Shown one piece after another: positions 32,501 to 46,780 of a stretch of DNA of 64,000 nt (positions within the stretch are counted from its first letter, which is position 1; every line of letters starts with the position of its first letter). A program made the translations under genes and the position numbers. The stretch spans positions 34,341-98,340 of the forward strand of contig JASAMV010004458.1 in assembly GCA_030248065.1 (NCBI GenBank), in the 5' to 3' direction. Source of the stretch: Rhynchonema sp. JSB1_4. Lineage: Eukaryota; Nematoda; Chromadorea; Monhysterida; Xyalidae. The notes below the pieces were generated by a model that ran no database searches, was not told the origin of the DNA, and saw only the letters and a program-made list of their open reading frames with translations.

Positions 32501-35500
32501 AAAGTCCGATGATTCGACAATTTGCGATTTGTTGTTTGCATGTTTTTTTGTAATTGTGTCCAATTTAGATTTTTCAACCTTTTCTTTATGTCAAAGTTTT
32601 GCCATTCGTCCAAGGGCAGAAATGTTATAAGGTCATGGCTGAATTTGGTTGCGTAGGTGGAGTTCTAAAAATTCAACATGTGTAGACTACCATCGCCGCC
32701 TTCTTGCTCCATTAATTTTTCATTGCCTGCAACAACAACAAGATTCATTTATAGTCTGTGGTAAAGAAAAACGCCGCAATTAAAAAACGGAGTGTATTTG
32801 CATGACAGTGACAATGACATTATAAAAGGAGGGAAGAAAGGAAGTAATATAATGCATAATGTTTGATAATTTCTCTAAAAGTTGGAGGCAAGAGTGTGGC
32901 CGGATGATAAACAGCAGCAACTCACGCAACTGGACATGCAGCACATCAATACTGTACACTATAGCTGGGCAACGTATGTAGAAACATATCCGCAAGTTTG
33001 GACAAACCTTGAACTTCGAAGGTATGCCCCGGCACCCAATGCAAAGAAACACCGTTAATTTCAAAATTAAAATTCCATGAGGCTGTCATATCACCCACGC
33101 TGCAAACGTAAAGTTCGCAGTCACCCCCGCACAGCCTTGTGCATACGGGTGGTCCCATGCAAGGCGTGACCGGGACACGTCAGAACCAGGGGGCCAGACA
33201 TGTGCAGCGAACATTTAAACATAGTCACATAAAACATTCTCTCCGCGATCGCGCGACGAGAACACAACAAGCATAAACCATGATACCCATGTTTTTATGT
33301 AGAACTTCGTGTGTTGAAGCCATTGACTTCTAGAACGTACGAAAAGCCACGAAGCCGACTGGGCATGCGTAAAAGCGCTGCGGTCCACCAGAAATGAAAA
33401 AGAGAATAACAACAACGCAACAGCATGCCTTTATATGCGCACATTGCACGCAATACTGTAGGTAGGCGAAAAAGGCGGAACAAATTATATTCCCCAGCAC
33501 TAATACTGCACGTGGAGACAAAGCATCACAGTGCTGCGTGATGTGAATCACATCACGCAGCACAAGTTACCATGTTATGGAGTCTGCCAACCAGGTCACG
33601 TCATTCTGCCGTGTGCCACCACACAGTGCAAGTGCAAGAGTTCAAGAGATCAAGAATGTCTTGGTCAAAGAAATAGAACAACTAACAATCTCGAAAACAC
33701 ACGGGCGCTTGATTGATGGACGGTTCGGCTCGCCAGAGCGGGCCCTTTCGTTTTTTCACCGATTTAGGCTTACAGGGTGGTCCAAAAAAGAATTGCAACA
33801 GATGAGGTCTGCCGCTCTAATCGGCGTAACGCTGATTTATCTACGTCAATGGATGAAATTTTAGAGAGAGCGAGAGAGAGAGGTAAAAGTTGCACTGGAT
33901 TTTTTCAAGTTCGATTGCTCCGAGGAGAGCTGTCTCCTTGCATCTATGTGCAAGCGAAGTGTGACATGACGTAGACAAGCAGTTGTATTTTAGATGGATA
34001 GGCACAAAATGAAAAACATGCTCCAAGAAAAAGCGAGCATGTAGAAACAGCGTGCACGCCATGTGTGTTGCACTGTGCTACTCACGCATGGCATACGGAA
34101 GTCGTTTTTAATTTGATTTTTGGGCCGGTCACAGTTGACAGGAAAGAGAAAGCCAACGCAGAAATTTAGTCGTTCGGAACACCACAGGGCCGGATGTTTT
34201 TTGCAGTGATGCCAGCTCAGCTGTACACATTTTTCTAAGCTTTGGTCAGGTAATGAAGAGCTCTACTTGTCATATGCATGCGCAGTGCATACCTGCATCT
34301 ATTAAGCGGGTGCGTAGTCTGTCGCCTTTGATCTTGTACGGCTCATGTTCACAGTTCTGAAGGCACGCTGTCCCAATGCGTTTGGGATTGGGGGTTAGTC
34401 TTTATCAGGTTTACGTACGAGATGACCTTTTCCAAGCACACGATATCAACAGACGAAAGCTCATGCTTTACAATTACTCAGGTACAAGTAAATTTGCAAG
34501 TTTTACCCATTTTAGGAACGTAATATGTGACTGATTTGAGCCTGCAAAATAACGGGTTCAACACACCGCTGCGATCCAACAGGTTGTGCAAGGTGCTTTT
34601 GGACTACATTGTGTCGGAGCTCGAGGCCACACTTGCAGACTGCGGCATGCCGAACAATGTCCAAACAAGGACCGTACATAAAAATCATTCCCAGACACGC
34701 ATATGGACCTTGCTGTTGCTTAGCACCACTACACAGATGTGCGTGCGTGCTCAATGGTTTTGGCATTGGCTCATCAAGTTAAAACGTTACTTACGTTGTC
34801 CCTCTCATGGATTATGTATGGAGAGCACTTCATAACTTCAAATCGAGCCGACACGGGTATTCGTACATTACGTACACCAAAGTGCAAAGGCCCCAAACAT
34901 GGACACAGATAGGTCATAGACAGACAATTGCGTGCGGGATTGAGTGAAATCTTGATATATTATAAGCCGACTGGCAAGCTGGGCGGGGCTCATTATTTTG
35001 TGTCTGACGTGGCTCTGCAACACCACACAGAGACACACCATCAGACATCAGGCACCTACTCTGTTATTATCAAATAACCCTTTTCATACAGTCCCACCAA
35101 CAAATATCGGGGTGGTTGAAAGTGATATTCAAGTCTACATAATGAGAAACGACGGATAAGTCTCAATTGCACGAACGTGGTGGCTGCGCATGCACGCCGA
35201 AATTACGCTGTGTACCGCTGAAACAAGTTCTATATTTGCAGCTATATTACTGTATGTACCACCAGCACCAGGTGCTCTTTGATATCGGTGCGCTATGAAC
35301 GCGGGCTTCGTAGTTCACGCATGAATTTGCTTGCAACATGCATCCACGCCACGCACACATGATGGATATTTTTTGATTTTGAACAATGGGTATGATCTGT
35401 TGGGGTGGGCATTGTTTCTTTGATGTTAGTTCTGTGTGTACTACACGTCGGTAGTTCCAGGTTTCGAAACCACAGAGCGCCTTTTTCAAAAAAAATACGA

Positions 35501-36618
35501 AGGCTTTATCATTTGAACAAAACGCACTCTGTAGAATTTGTTAACACGTTAATGAAATTTATGGTTACCAGCCGCTATCGACCGTTCAACCAGACTCTTA
35601 CTTCGCACATTACTGAAACGAGCGAAAAAGCAGCGGCAGGGGTGCGCAGCAGTTTAGCCTCCAACTGGAACAAATGACAGCAGTTACACCACATTTTGGC
35701 TCAAAATCCACATAATTTGACGACGGAAAGTGCCCACTTGCGTGGAGTGAACGGTGAAAAAGTTCAAAAACATTTCAGTGTGGCCTGGGCAGTGCAAAGA
35801 TATGCAGAAAACAGGCTTATGTACATTTTAAAGACATAAAAAGGCAACACAGGGCGACATCAGTCATTCGCAAATTTTGTTGGTTCACCCACACAAAGAG
35901 GGAGCAGCCAGGAATGAAGTAGCAAGTGCTTCGTTGGGACTTTGGAGTTCAAAGATCGCTCATATCTCTGTCACGAGAGATCGACACAAACAGAGTGTGG
36001 TGGCGTACAGGTCTTGTGTGTCTGTTGGCATCAACTGTCTGGTTCCACTGTTGACAGGCCAACTTTTGGAATACGAAATACACAAAATGCCTACCGGGAA
36101 TTTGCGGAAATTTGTGGGTTCATCGTAATGAAACACAGGGCGCACGTAAAATGTAATAAGACATTTGTCGGTCCCCCATCCGGCACACCGGCTAACCGAC
36201 TGAACGGAGACGTAACATTCCGGTGCATCTTGCGCTATAATGTGCCCACAATTACAATATATATGAAAGAGCGACCATGTTCTCGGGGGGCCGGACGAGT
36301 ATCCACACATGTCATGGAACTCAAAATGCTATCCGGAACCCAGGAATGCAGAAACTACTACCAGCCAGCAATACACACGTCTGTGACGTTTACAAGACAA
36401 TTGTTGTTCTGTTGTCTGACAGCATAGCCCGTCGGCTTATCCATTATGGTCGGAACGAAGGGGCACTATTTGGGGGTGTTAAATGGAGGCTAGTTAGCGC
36501 GCTGGCAGCACAATCGATCATTCGCGTGACTATGTGCGTTCGGGTTGATGCCTCGGGGCGATATAGTGTGTTGAACGGAGACCGATTGAAATGCATCGCT
36601 GGCGCACAACCGCGCTGC
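32501..36618. other. Gene-poor stretch
   Basis: I see no chain of splice-bounded exons here. The stretch should include the NETO promoter. A minus ORF at 32946-33158 with a donor-like end and a plus ORF at 33577-33864 have protein-like composition but no recognisable family. Short hairpins occur at about 32136-32193 and 33531-33563. Confidence 0.45.
33531..33563. repeat. Perfect 33-bp palindrome
   Basis: The arm GTGCTGCGTGATGTGA, a single central base, then TCACATCACGCAGCAC: two 16-bp arms with no mismatch. It could form a hairpin or cruciform, or bind a dimeric protein. No flanking terminal repeats were found. Confidence 0.9.
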
Positions 36619-36705
36619 ATTTATAAGAATGTCCACTCGCGCTCGCGAATAACTTTTATTGTCTTCGTCTGTGCTGGAAGCAAACGTCTTTCGTCTTGTG
36701 AAGCA
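36619..36705 (+). promoter_or_regulatory. Possible TATA-type promoter
   Basis: TTTATAAGAA at about 36618-36627 lies roughly 80 bp before the ATG at 36705 of the possible two-exon gene. The spacing suits a TATA box with a short 5' leader. The assignment rests only on position. Confidence 0.25.
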
Positions 36706-37287
36706 TGAAAAGCTCGTCAGTGAGCGACGAAGGCATTAGCAGGAGTCTCAAAGAGTCTGTGGAACTGTTTGTGCGAACACACTTCATTGCCTCGATCTGT
36801 TGCAAACTGGTATGCCGAAAAGACTGCCTTCTTCCCACTCTACGCAGGAGCCCTGAAAGAACGAAGCAAAGTGAGAATTCAGGATCTCAATAACAGACTG
36901 GCCATAGATTATCAAAGAGCCCTGGTATGATTCCGGCACAATGGAACAATAGATTATTTTGAAATTGTTTTTCTGTCATAAATAAACGCCCCGGAGCCGG
37001 AGGCACGACACGAACAGGTTCGACAGCACTGGTATAGTAGGTATAAAGCATCAACAGTTGTTGAAAACACGTCGCAAACGAAAACGAGACAATCATTCTG
37101 ACAGCACCACTACAACTTCATCGATTCTTCTTCTTCGAAAGCGTCAAAGAAGACGGGAACAAGTTTGAAGTTGCCAAGACGCAAGTCTAGCCGTCGGTTA
37201 GTCACACAAACTTCCAGCTGTGAAAATGCAGATAAGAACAATCATCGTTTCCTTAAACTATTGAGTTTTGGCACACAGAAACGCTAG
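36705..37287 (+). CDS. Possible small two-exon gene of unknown function (one frameshift)
   Basis: Exon 1 runs from ATG 36705 to a donor after 36924 (CCCTG/GTATGA). Exon 2 starts after the acceptor at 37104 (CTGACAG/CAC) and ends in TAG at 37287. The first part has protein-like residues (SLKESVELFVRTHFIASICC) in frame 1. Beyond the AAA run at 36804-36806 the convincing sequence (NWYAEKTAFFPLYAGALKER, then LNNRLAIDYQRAL) continues in the next frame. With one A fewer, the two exons would be in phase at about 133 aa. The tail is Lys/Ser/Thr-rich. No family was recognised. It may be a real gene with a sequencing error, or a young pseudogene. Confidence 0.35.
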
Positions 37288-40200
37288 GTACCGTATAGGT
37301 ACATGCAAAAGTGCTGAAATGGCTGTGGCTTATACAAAACCTATAAATAATTTTTAGGATAGCCAAGAATTGTTTCAGCGCCACACACAGGTATTTTGAC
37401 CTTTTTTGATCGTAAATATGGCCACAAAATGCCACGGAAAACAGAGGTTCAAGCTACACATACTGCATGCATGTCGACGTCGAGTGCTAATACTTGCACA
37501 CCGAATGTGTGTACCTATACTTATACATAACCTATGTATGTATGTATAATTGTGCTTGCAAGCTGCACAGTGATCGCAGAGTCTGAAAACGCGAACAAAA
37601 CGTCCGTGGCGGATCTAAACGTTTTTGGGTTTTTTGCCTGATGATGGTTGTGTGATAGCGTACGGCCGCACGCAAGTGAATGTGGCTGCACTATCAATCA
37701 ACATTGTATTTATGGTCCTGCTGTGTGCGGGCCAGGGATAGATTTACAGCCAACCGCATGCTTAGTTCCTACGATTACTTGGGCAGGTAACCAGTTTCAT
37801 ACCTGTTCGGAGATATGAGAGCACGAAAGATCCGGAACATTAATATGAGCAGCTCGATGACACTGTAACATTCAGCGTGAGAGGGTGCCACAAAAAGGCA
37901 TATATTACCAAGGAACACGGTTAACCTGCCACCGTGTAGGACCAAGCACAGCACACCGGTTAACCAAAGGGACTATCACGCTCAATTTGGCCACAAATGC
38001 ATGGCTGGCGGGAACTGGAGGTGTTACTCAGAAACTGTTTGAACAACATCGAGCCATTTTCGTTGCTTGCGATTTAAGGCAAGGGTAGCGATTGGGGGTT
38101 TATCTATCATATGTAGGTGGTGCTTTGCACGCAAGAGATCGCTGTTCTCGTTGATGAGTCACGGAGGGGCACCAGGGTTCGAAATGCGCACAGGGAAGAA
38201 GCAGTGGTATTTTTTAATCACCGGTCGGCTGTTGGCATTTTAACTGCAACTCGGCGCCTTTTTCATTTGCAAACAGAGCGAAGCCAGAACACACACAGGA
38301 CAATGTATGTATGTGAATGAAAACTATTATAAGCTGCGCTCCAACAAAGGATAAAAAATAATAAACACGGCTATCAACCACAGACTTGTGGGTACACGTA
38401 TACAGTACGACCAGATGGCCGGGCATGTAGGTAGTGCAGAGACAAACCACCCCACCCGTTATGTATGTAATGTGTACCTTACCAATGACCAGACATGGCA
38501 CCATTGGGGTGCTATAAGCACCAATAATGTGTGTAGTATTAGTAAACTAACAGAACAACCAAAACTGAGATGATGACTTTAGACCGCCACCCCCTGCAGC
38601 TGCCAAAACCGCGGCGAACCGAGAAGCAGGCGAAAGGCACAACACATGTGTGCTGTCCTTGCTGCAGATGAGCTGACATGACAAGATAAAACAGCAATGG
38701 AAAAAACGTGGGTAGCTCTACGATGCACAAGTCTCATGCATGTCACTGGCAGGCACTTGGGAGCGATTGGCGCCATGTAACACCATACATGTCAAAGTTT
38801 GGAAACAAAAGCTGGAGAGACGAACCAAATTAGGAAAATTTCTGCACGTAATGCATGATGGTGGAAATCCGTTGTTTGGCTTAATAGTAATGTCGTCAAA
38901 TTATGTCGTCACATTTTATCCTCAAATCACATGTGTATTATTGTTGGGGCCTTATTTGGGGCTCATATTATTGCTTGTTCGACGACTTTATTTGACGACA
39001 AAACTATTGGCCGTTGTTTGTGGTGTTTTTACCGTTGCTTCCAAACTGCTGTTTTTCGACTGCTGTTTTATTCATGCCAGAACGAGACGTGGCATTGCAC
39101 CATGTTCTGTGTGCAGGTTGACGGCGGCAACCATCCCGACCGTGTTTGTGGTAATCGTTGTGGCTTTTGACTGCCACACACAGCAACAGCACCCACATGT
39201 ACACTGTTGTGATATGCAAAGTGTTAAAGAGCGCGCGCATCGTTTGCTTGTTTTTAACGCCCGTTGACGACCAAGGATTTTCGGTAATTGAGTACTGGTA
39301 CTTGGCTCCAGTGATTGGAAGGACCTACAGGTGGTACTTGACAAGTTTGCTGATGGATTGTGAGGCATCGGAGCGCAACGAAACAGGACCAAAGCCACAC
39401 GAAGCGCGCGTGCAGACACGTTTATGTCACCAGCCGCGTTCCACACGCAATCGCCGGGCAAAAATGAGCAGGGTGCAAAAAGATGATTAGAATGTGCGGT
39501 CCCCCTGGTTTCTGTGCGCTCACATCAGCTTGCTTGCTTGAGACTAATCCAAAGCAAATCAGCAATGAATATTCACGCAGCTGTTGAAAAGAGGACCGAA
39601 ATTAACTAAACTCTGGGTATACATACATTAGAAGCACAGAAAACATCCTAGAAAACATAAACAAAACGAAGCAAAGCAATTCGCTTGCTTGAGTCATCAT
39701 CCTGTCAGCCCAGCCCAGACGACTGCGTGCAGCGTGCGGTCGGTGAGTGAGCGACAATGCGTGAAACCGCCTACACAGAAACAAACACGAACCTCAAATG
39801 TGAGCAGACATGTGCAGTTGAGTGTGGTTTCGGCGATGGACTCTCCGATTCGTTTTTTATGGAGACACACGAGGTAACGCTGCGATGCTAAATTTGTGCG
39901 CAAAAAAACTTTGCTACAAACTGGTGCCAGACATGTTTATCGGGTTGATTTGGGTACATGTACATATTTACCTACTAGGTATGTATTTTAGATCAGATGG
40001 GAATGGAAATGCCTGGACTCCCTGCCCATTTTTATGCACTCCTCGCCTGACCCGTAATGTGCTGTAGTTCTCAAACATTTGTTGGAAAACTTAACAATGA
40101 GTTTGCAGAATTAGCTCTGAGCACCAATGCGTCACTCAAGCTTTATCTGGAAAATTTTTCACCGAGCAGAATATTGCCAACCCGAAACAGAAAAAAGTGT

Positions 40201-43200
40201 TGTGATGAAATGCTCACTGGATGCAAACGTGCGCATTGATGGTTAATTTGGTATTGCAGGCAAGTTCAAACTACAGCTAGAAACACCATCAACAAAAGCA
40301 GATGGATGGAAGTGCAGCCAAGGCCAGTATTCTTCGCACTTTTTCGTGCGCGTTTTTGAAATTCAAGTAGCCATGAAGCTCTTCCACGATAAATGCAAGT
40401 GGCTCACGCAATATTTGAGCTTCTCTCTGGGACACAAAATTTGGCGCTTATCGAGCATGAGAAACCTTTCAAGGAAAAACCGCTAAAAGATTGAATAAAA
40501 TCACAAACTTTGGTGAAATGTCAGCTCTTACGAGCATCATTTTCTGTCTCACTTTCAACTCCAAGCCATGGAGCAAAGTATGATTTATGCGAACCACACC
40601 GGAGTTGTATTTTCGTCCGCGTCAATTACGCATAGGAACTTGATGGGACACAGACACGCTTGTTTCCGTCCACTTGCTTGATGTCAAGTATGCGGCAATG
40701 GGGTAGGTCGTGGATGTGCGTTTAGTCTTTGCATTTCTTGTTGAAGAATAGGGTTTGAAAGCTGCATTCACTTCAACATAAAATTAATGTTCTATATTTC
40801 TGAGTATTAAACGGAAATTTTATTTGAAATTTCGCTTTCAGTGCCCCGCACCAGATCCTGGAACTGTCCAAATGCAGAACCCAACTTTACCAGTACCCCG
40901 CAGTTACATCTGCTTCACAAGTCCCATCCGCGAGTATACAGCTGTCCTGTGCTGCTGTTTGAAGACAGTTATGCCACTTGAACCGCATAAGCTCTGCGGT
41001 TTGTTGTTTTTCGTATAAACAAATGAAAACAACCACGGGCATTCCACACAGTCTGGTGGGTGGCCCCAGATTTTTAAATTTTTTCCGTACTTCAGCGCAC
41101 ATTCAGAGGAAGGCAGGTTCTGCGAGCATAAGTGCAACTACCTACATATGTAATATGCAACTCCGGTACAGCAGGCCGTGCCAATGGGGCTGTTAATATG
41201 TAATTTTTGAGAACAAAAACGGTTTGGTCTGGTACCTATTGCTGTCACACACAAATGGGCTTTTCTTGTGAGATGACTCAGGGATTGTGGTGTTGTCGGA
41301 ACTTTTTTCAAATGGATCCCCCTGCCCTTGTCAAACATGGGTTCACACCCTACATAAATGAACGAACGCGTAGAAAGAATCTGTCAGATAAGCTCAAGGA
41401 AGCGCAGGTATGCACTATGTGCATAAACCAAACGTGAACATTAAATTATATTTACTGTGACTAGTATAAAAGACTTTGAGGTGGGGGTGCTTCACCAAGC
41501 GCACGGACGCTTCTCTGTGATGGGTTCCGTTCTTGAAACTGATAAGCCAGTTCACATCTACTGTAGGTATGAAGAATGTTTGAGCGTGGAATACAGAACC
41601 GCATACAAACACAACTCTGTCACAGACATCAAGCTGTGACTTCAGCTTGCTCGGACGGACCCACCAAGCGCTCGAAGAAATTCATTACAACAGTTTGAAC
41701 GGCACACATATGAGAACGCATGATTCTTCTCAACACCACGAGCCATGTAGGTAATATCATTGTGCTCATGTCGTGGTCATTACGAAGGCCTCGGGGTCGG
41801 ATTGAAGATGGGACAGAAAAAGCAGTGGGAATGGTCTGGACCAAAAAAGCTGATGTTTTGCACTGATCAGATTCCAAAAATGTGAGCCCGATTATTTCTG
41901 ACCCAGTTCCAGGTCTGTCTCACATCAAGACACTGTTACTTACATTAGCGTCGCGGGGGGTGGCAAGCGCGAGGCCATATAAATGGATCCCCTCCCCAGA
42001 ACAAAATTGAGAACAAGATGTAAGCATACGAGGATGTCATATGATGCCGGATGAGATGCCAAACTTCAGGACAATAGCATCGGGGTGGCGGCGATAAACA
42101 CAGTTTATGAATGTTCACAGAAAGGCCCGGGGGTGTCAGGACAGATTCTGAATGCCAAACGCGTTGCCTTTGTAGTTACGTTCGAGGGTCATACCACCCA
42201 GAAACGCAACTTGAAAAGAAATCACATGCGCAACGCGAGCGGGCATGCTCTGACCTCTGTTAAAAAAAGTGGCGCAAGGAAGGGTGAGAAAAATGAACTT
42301 TAACATTATACATCCATGAACAAGGAGAATTGATACGTCGCCCAAAGGGCCATACACATATCGGTGTACGTACACACACACCATACAACCTTTAGTTTCA
42401 GCTTAGGGAAGTATTTTTTCACGCGCCGGGGGGCAGAGCACTGAAATTATTGCTGCACGTTGTTGAGCGTATATACGTATATTTAGTTCAAGAGAAGAAG
42501 GATAGAATGAAAACCAGGCAAAGCTGGATGAATTGCATGCCAGCAGGTTAGATTTTTCAGACCGTCTCTTCAACACATCGGGAAGCAGATTCCTAACATC
42601 GTGTGGCAAACAGTTTGAGCTACAAGCCGCATTGAGTCATTGTCATTATCCGCAGACGAGGCTCAATGGTGGTCACAGGTTCATGCTTGTGCAATGAGAT
42701 CCGCGTAAGAGATAGGTCAATGCATTGACAACAAGCAGGCAAGTTTCGACACGCAACATTACAGCTGAACGTGCCTTGGGCCACTGGTCGAGTGTGTGGG
42801 TGCGCGGTGCGGAAATTATTTCGCTAAAAAGCGGACGTGTCTGGTATACAATGCACACGAGAAGACTGACCAACACAAGAATATACACATCTCTTGGTTT
42901 GCATCATGTGGGTTCAAGGAAGGTTCCTTGAGGACGAGGCCAACCCAAAGTGTTCAATCAAGATCCAGATGGGGATACTGTATGTTCAGGCATTTGCGGG
43001 TGTGTATATAATGACGAAAAGCAACCAACAGAACTATAACTGGAGCACACACATGGTCCGGGGTAGTTTGAGCAGCACACATCAGGATGATATCATCAAA
43101 AGCGCCGCGCCTTGGGCCCGGCTGGTTGTTCACAAGTTTGTCAGGATGCAGACATGATTCGACACCTTTTTGAAGTGCAGGGTCGCGTGAACCCAGAGCG

Positions 43201-44692
43201 CCCTGATTTCTCAGTCGAAACATCTCAGTAGCTCATCTGTTCCAAAATTCTGAAGTGGGAACAGGGCCAGGGCTAAGGGCGCAGATTTGCGAAAATGCGT
43301 GGCGCGTCCGCATGTGTGCTGTGCACTCGATCTGTCTTTTCGCGAGCGTCTGTCTGCATACAAACATGATCATCGCATACAAACAGTCTGCAAACGTTAT
43401 AGTAAACGCACACGCATTGACAAAAAGATAAGGAGAACCACCAATTCACATAATGCAGAGGGCGTGTGTCATGGGCCGCATGGATATGCACAAGCGAAAG
43501 CCGGCCCGGCGCCTCTTCGAAAAGAATATGGAACAAGCGCAAAGATGGCAAGCAAACATTAGCCAAACAGACGCGACACCACCGTCTTTTGCGATGTTCT
43601 CACGAATATGGGACGAAAAGTTACACGAGTTTTATTTTTTTGTAAATCCGTTCAACTGGCAAAATTGTCCCGAATTTCTGCCGACGTGGACAAAATTTCG
43701 AATATGATGCGGCGCTGGTCGTATTTTCTTGATGTATAATGTGCATTAGGCCGGGTGCCGTGAATGCCCGCCGCGACCGTGCATGCGCCACGCGTGTGCC
43801 GCTTAATCCAATCTTTTATCATATGACGTGATGAGTACTCTGTCGTCTATAAGCGACGGGCAGCTCCGGCCCGAAAAGATGGAACACGCTTATGCTACTT
43901 ATACATCTTTTTATGACATGTGGTTATATACAGTGTGTTCTTTCGCTCACAAGCTTCGGGCGTGCATTATGTAGGACACGAAGTGTTACGTAAAGCGATT
44001 TGTTGGCACGTGGTGCGAAGAGTGCAAACTGAAATCCCAAAATTACTTGATGTTACATCACCAAAACTGGCCAGCAAAACTGCAGCAACATGACAAATAT
44101 ATATGCCCCACCTTGGATACCATGTACGAAACCAGCCACCACCAATCCAGAAAATGAAAGAAATCCCCAATGTCCAAGGCATCAGTCAATCATGCGCCAG
44201 AATTTTCACTCTTTCTTCTTTCATTCAGTCTGTTTCCGGTTTATGTCTTCAAAAACCAATCTTTGTGCCAGAGCGAGTGGCTAACCACTTTTCGATTGGC
44301 TTCAATCTGAACAATCTTGTGCGTCAAAAGGGATATTGTTATGCCAGTCAATGGGGTTGAAATTCTGCAGGCCATTGAAATGTGCGTTGTGCTGAACAAT
44401 ATACATAATTATACTGTTTTACAATTGCTGACTGTATGGTTGGTTCGTGTTGTGAAGTGCCACGCATTGAAAAAACGGGCTTGAAAGAAGTCGACACTTT
44501 TGGTCAAATTTTGACACGATAAACGGTTAACAAGATGCCATGCAGGCAGAGTTTCGAAACGTCAGAACAGGTTGTTTGCGATAACAACTTTATGCGCGGC
44601 CTGGGATGTATACAACATACACACAGTATGTAGACCTACAAGGTGGGAGGTGCCAGCAAGTTGCACTGTGGAATTGTCTGCTGCGGTACACA
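37288..44692. other. Long gene-poor stretch
   Basis: There are many short ORFs on both strands (up to 175 codons at 38740-39267), but none has a domain, a protein-like composition over its length, or partner exons with matching phases. Scattered TACATACATATGTA-type simple repeats occur. I see no RNA gene and no clear transposon in it. Confidence 0.45.
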
Positions 44693-44754
44693 CAGGGTGA
44701 CTCAAAAAGTACGGAATCGTTGTGAGGCGGGTCTCAGCCGTGGTGACACTTTAA

Positions 44755-44895
44755 AGGCCACTTTATACTTTGTCTCGTTGCGATACACGCAACATTTTCT
44801 CGCGCGTTGATTGGCTCCTGCGCGACCAACAGCCAATCAGCGCGTCAGAAAATGTTGCGTGTATCGCAACGAGACAAAGTATAAAGTGGCCTTTA
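44755..44895. mobile_element. Near-perfect 140-bp foldback MITE
   Basis: AAGGCCACTTTATACTTTGT is mirrored by ACAAAGTATAAAGTGGCCTT, and the arms stay complementary almost to the centre, where TTGGCTCCTGCGCGACCAAC forms the loop region. The termini resemble those at 12315 (GGTCGGTTTATAC). Confidence 0.85.
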
Positions 44896-45089
44896 GTGTT
44901 GCATTCGAAAGCATAGGCGATCTATGTATGTATGTACATAGCTGTTTGTGTTAAAAGTTCGCCCCTTCACTTGATTTGATGAATAAGTTACGGAGCGTTG
45001 AAGCAGATCGGCGATCAAACCCGTGCAAACACATCGTGCGAACAAACGTCCTTCACAAGACTGCTCATCTCATTCGTCAAAAAACTTAA

Positions 45090-46780
45090 AGGGGCTCCGC
45101 CATATATATTCGACCAAAACCAATCTCAATGAAACTTGGCACGGTGACTGGGTTTGGTCCAAAACACTCACGGCCAAGAAAAATTTTTCCCATAACAGCT
45201 CCCTGTCTGAGCCCGAAGGGCTGAAACGTAAAAAATTTTGACCCTACCACCGCACCATCAAAATAAAATACCGATCGGTTTCGCATGTTCTTAATGTGCC
45301 GTTTGATCACAAATGTTTCATAAACGCCTTGGCTCTAATTTAAAATTATACTCACTTATTTGGCACTACCACAGCTCGCGCTGCTTTGCCAAAACCACGC
45401 TACTTTTAGAAAAAAAAATTTTCGTTGTATTTTTGGGCCACATAGACAGCACACAGAGCTTTACTATAAAATAGGTAACAAAGCACATTTATCATGCTAT
45501 TCAAGCGATCAAATACCAATTTCGCATCGCTGATAAGTTTTGACAAAAGTTTGCTCAACTGTTGTGAGCCTCAACTTTTTGGCCCTTTTCTGGGGACCCC
45601 AAGCACACTTCTAGGTCATAATTTCCTACTTTAATAACGATGTACCAAGGTGATATATGGCACGCCAGATAGTAAAAATATAATTGTTGTTAATTATGTG
45701 CAAAACTATGTTGGTTCTACTGCATACTTGGAGGTACGAGCAAGAAATGAATTTTACATAAAATCCACCATATTAACAAATTTTCGCCTCCGTCACATTT
45801 TTAGCCTACCTACTGTTCTGATGGAATTGTGGCATTTACTGTCCGATGAAGCCCCAACGTTATTGTTGTTTATCGATCAAAATCCAACATTCTAGCTCTA
45901 ACGTATCTTGGGCAGAAGTCGTTCAAATGAAGGCACCGTAGACGCTGGTCCGGTTACAGGCCCGGTTGTAGTTCCAAGTCCAACGCACGGACCTCAATGA
46001 TCACGACTTTTCTAAAGATACGTTAAAGCTAGAATTTTGAATTTTGATCGATAAACAACAATAACGTTGGGGCTTCATCGAACAGTCAATGCCACAATTC
46101 CATCACAACAGTAGGTAGGCTAAAAATGTGACGGAAGCGAAAATTTGTTAATATGGTGGATTTTGTGTAAAATTCATTTCTTGCTCGTACCTCCAAGTAT
46201 GCAGAAGAACCAACATAGTTTTGCACATAATTAACAACAATTATATTTTTACTATCTGGCGTGCCATATATCACCTTGGTACATCGTTATTAAAGTAGGA
46301 AATTATGACCTAGAAGTGTGCTTGGGGTCCCCAGAAAAGGGCCAAAAAGTTGAGGCTCACAACAATTGAGCAAACTTTTGTTGAAACTTATCAGCGATGG
46401 GAAATTGGTCTTTGATCGCTTGAATAGCATGATAAATGTGCTTTGTTACCTATTTTATAGTAAAGCTCTGTGTGCTGTCTATGTGGCAAAAATACAACGG
46501 AAAATATTTTTTCTAAAAGTAGCGTGGTTTTGTAGAGCCAAGGCGTCTATGAAACATTTGTGATCAAACGGCACATTAAGAACATGCGAACCAGATCGGT
46601 ATTTTATTTTGATGGTGCGGTGGTAGGGTCAAAATTTTTTAGGTTTCAGCCCTTCGGGCTCAGACAGGGAGCTGATATGGGAAAAAATTTTCTTGGCCGT
46701 GAGTGTTTTGGACCAAGTCCAGTCATCGTGCCAAGTTTCATTGAGATTGGTTTTGGTCGAATATATATGGCGGAGACCCT
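45090..46780. mobile_element. Palindromic TTAA-flanked element, copy 3
   Basis: Exact TTAA lies on both sides (45086-45089 and 46781-46784). The ends are AGGGGCTCCGCC and GGCGGAGACCCT. It has the same two-arm palindrome as 1648-3389, but both arms are diverged from copies 1 and 2 in parallel. The arms therefore resemble each other more than they resemble the other copies, as expected if arm homogenisation or recent arm duplication occurred. Confidence 0.85.

Noticed and set aside
32946..33158. Minus ORF with a CGGDCELYVC start and a donor-like end
   Set aside because: A possible exon, but no acceptor, neighbouring exon or family could be established.
33577..33864. Plus ORF of 95 codons
   Set aside because: Protein-like in part, but it runs into ACAGGGTGGTCCAAAAA, which resembles a transposon end. 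No family or exon context.
38740..39461. ORFs of 175 and 129 codons on opposite strands
   Set aside because: They overlap each other, are rich in Cys/Leu/Val without domain pattern, and lie in a gene-poor stretch.
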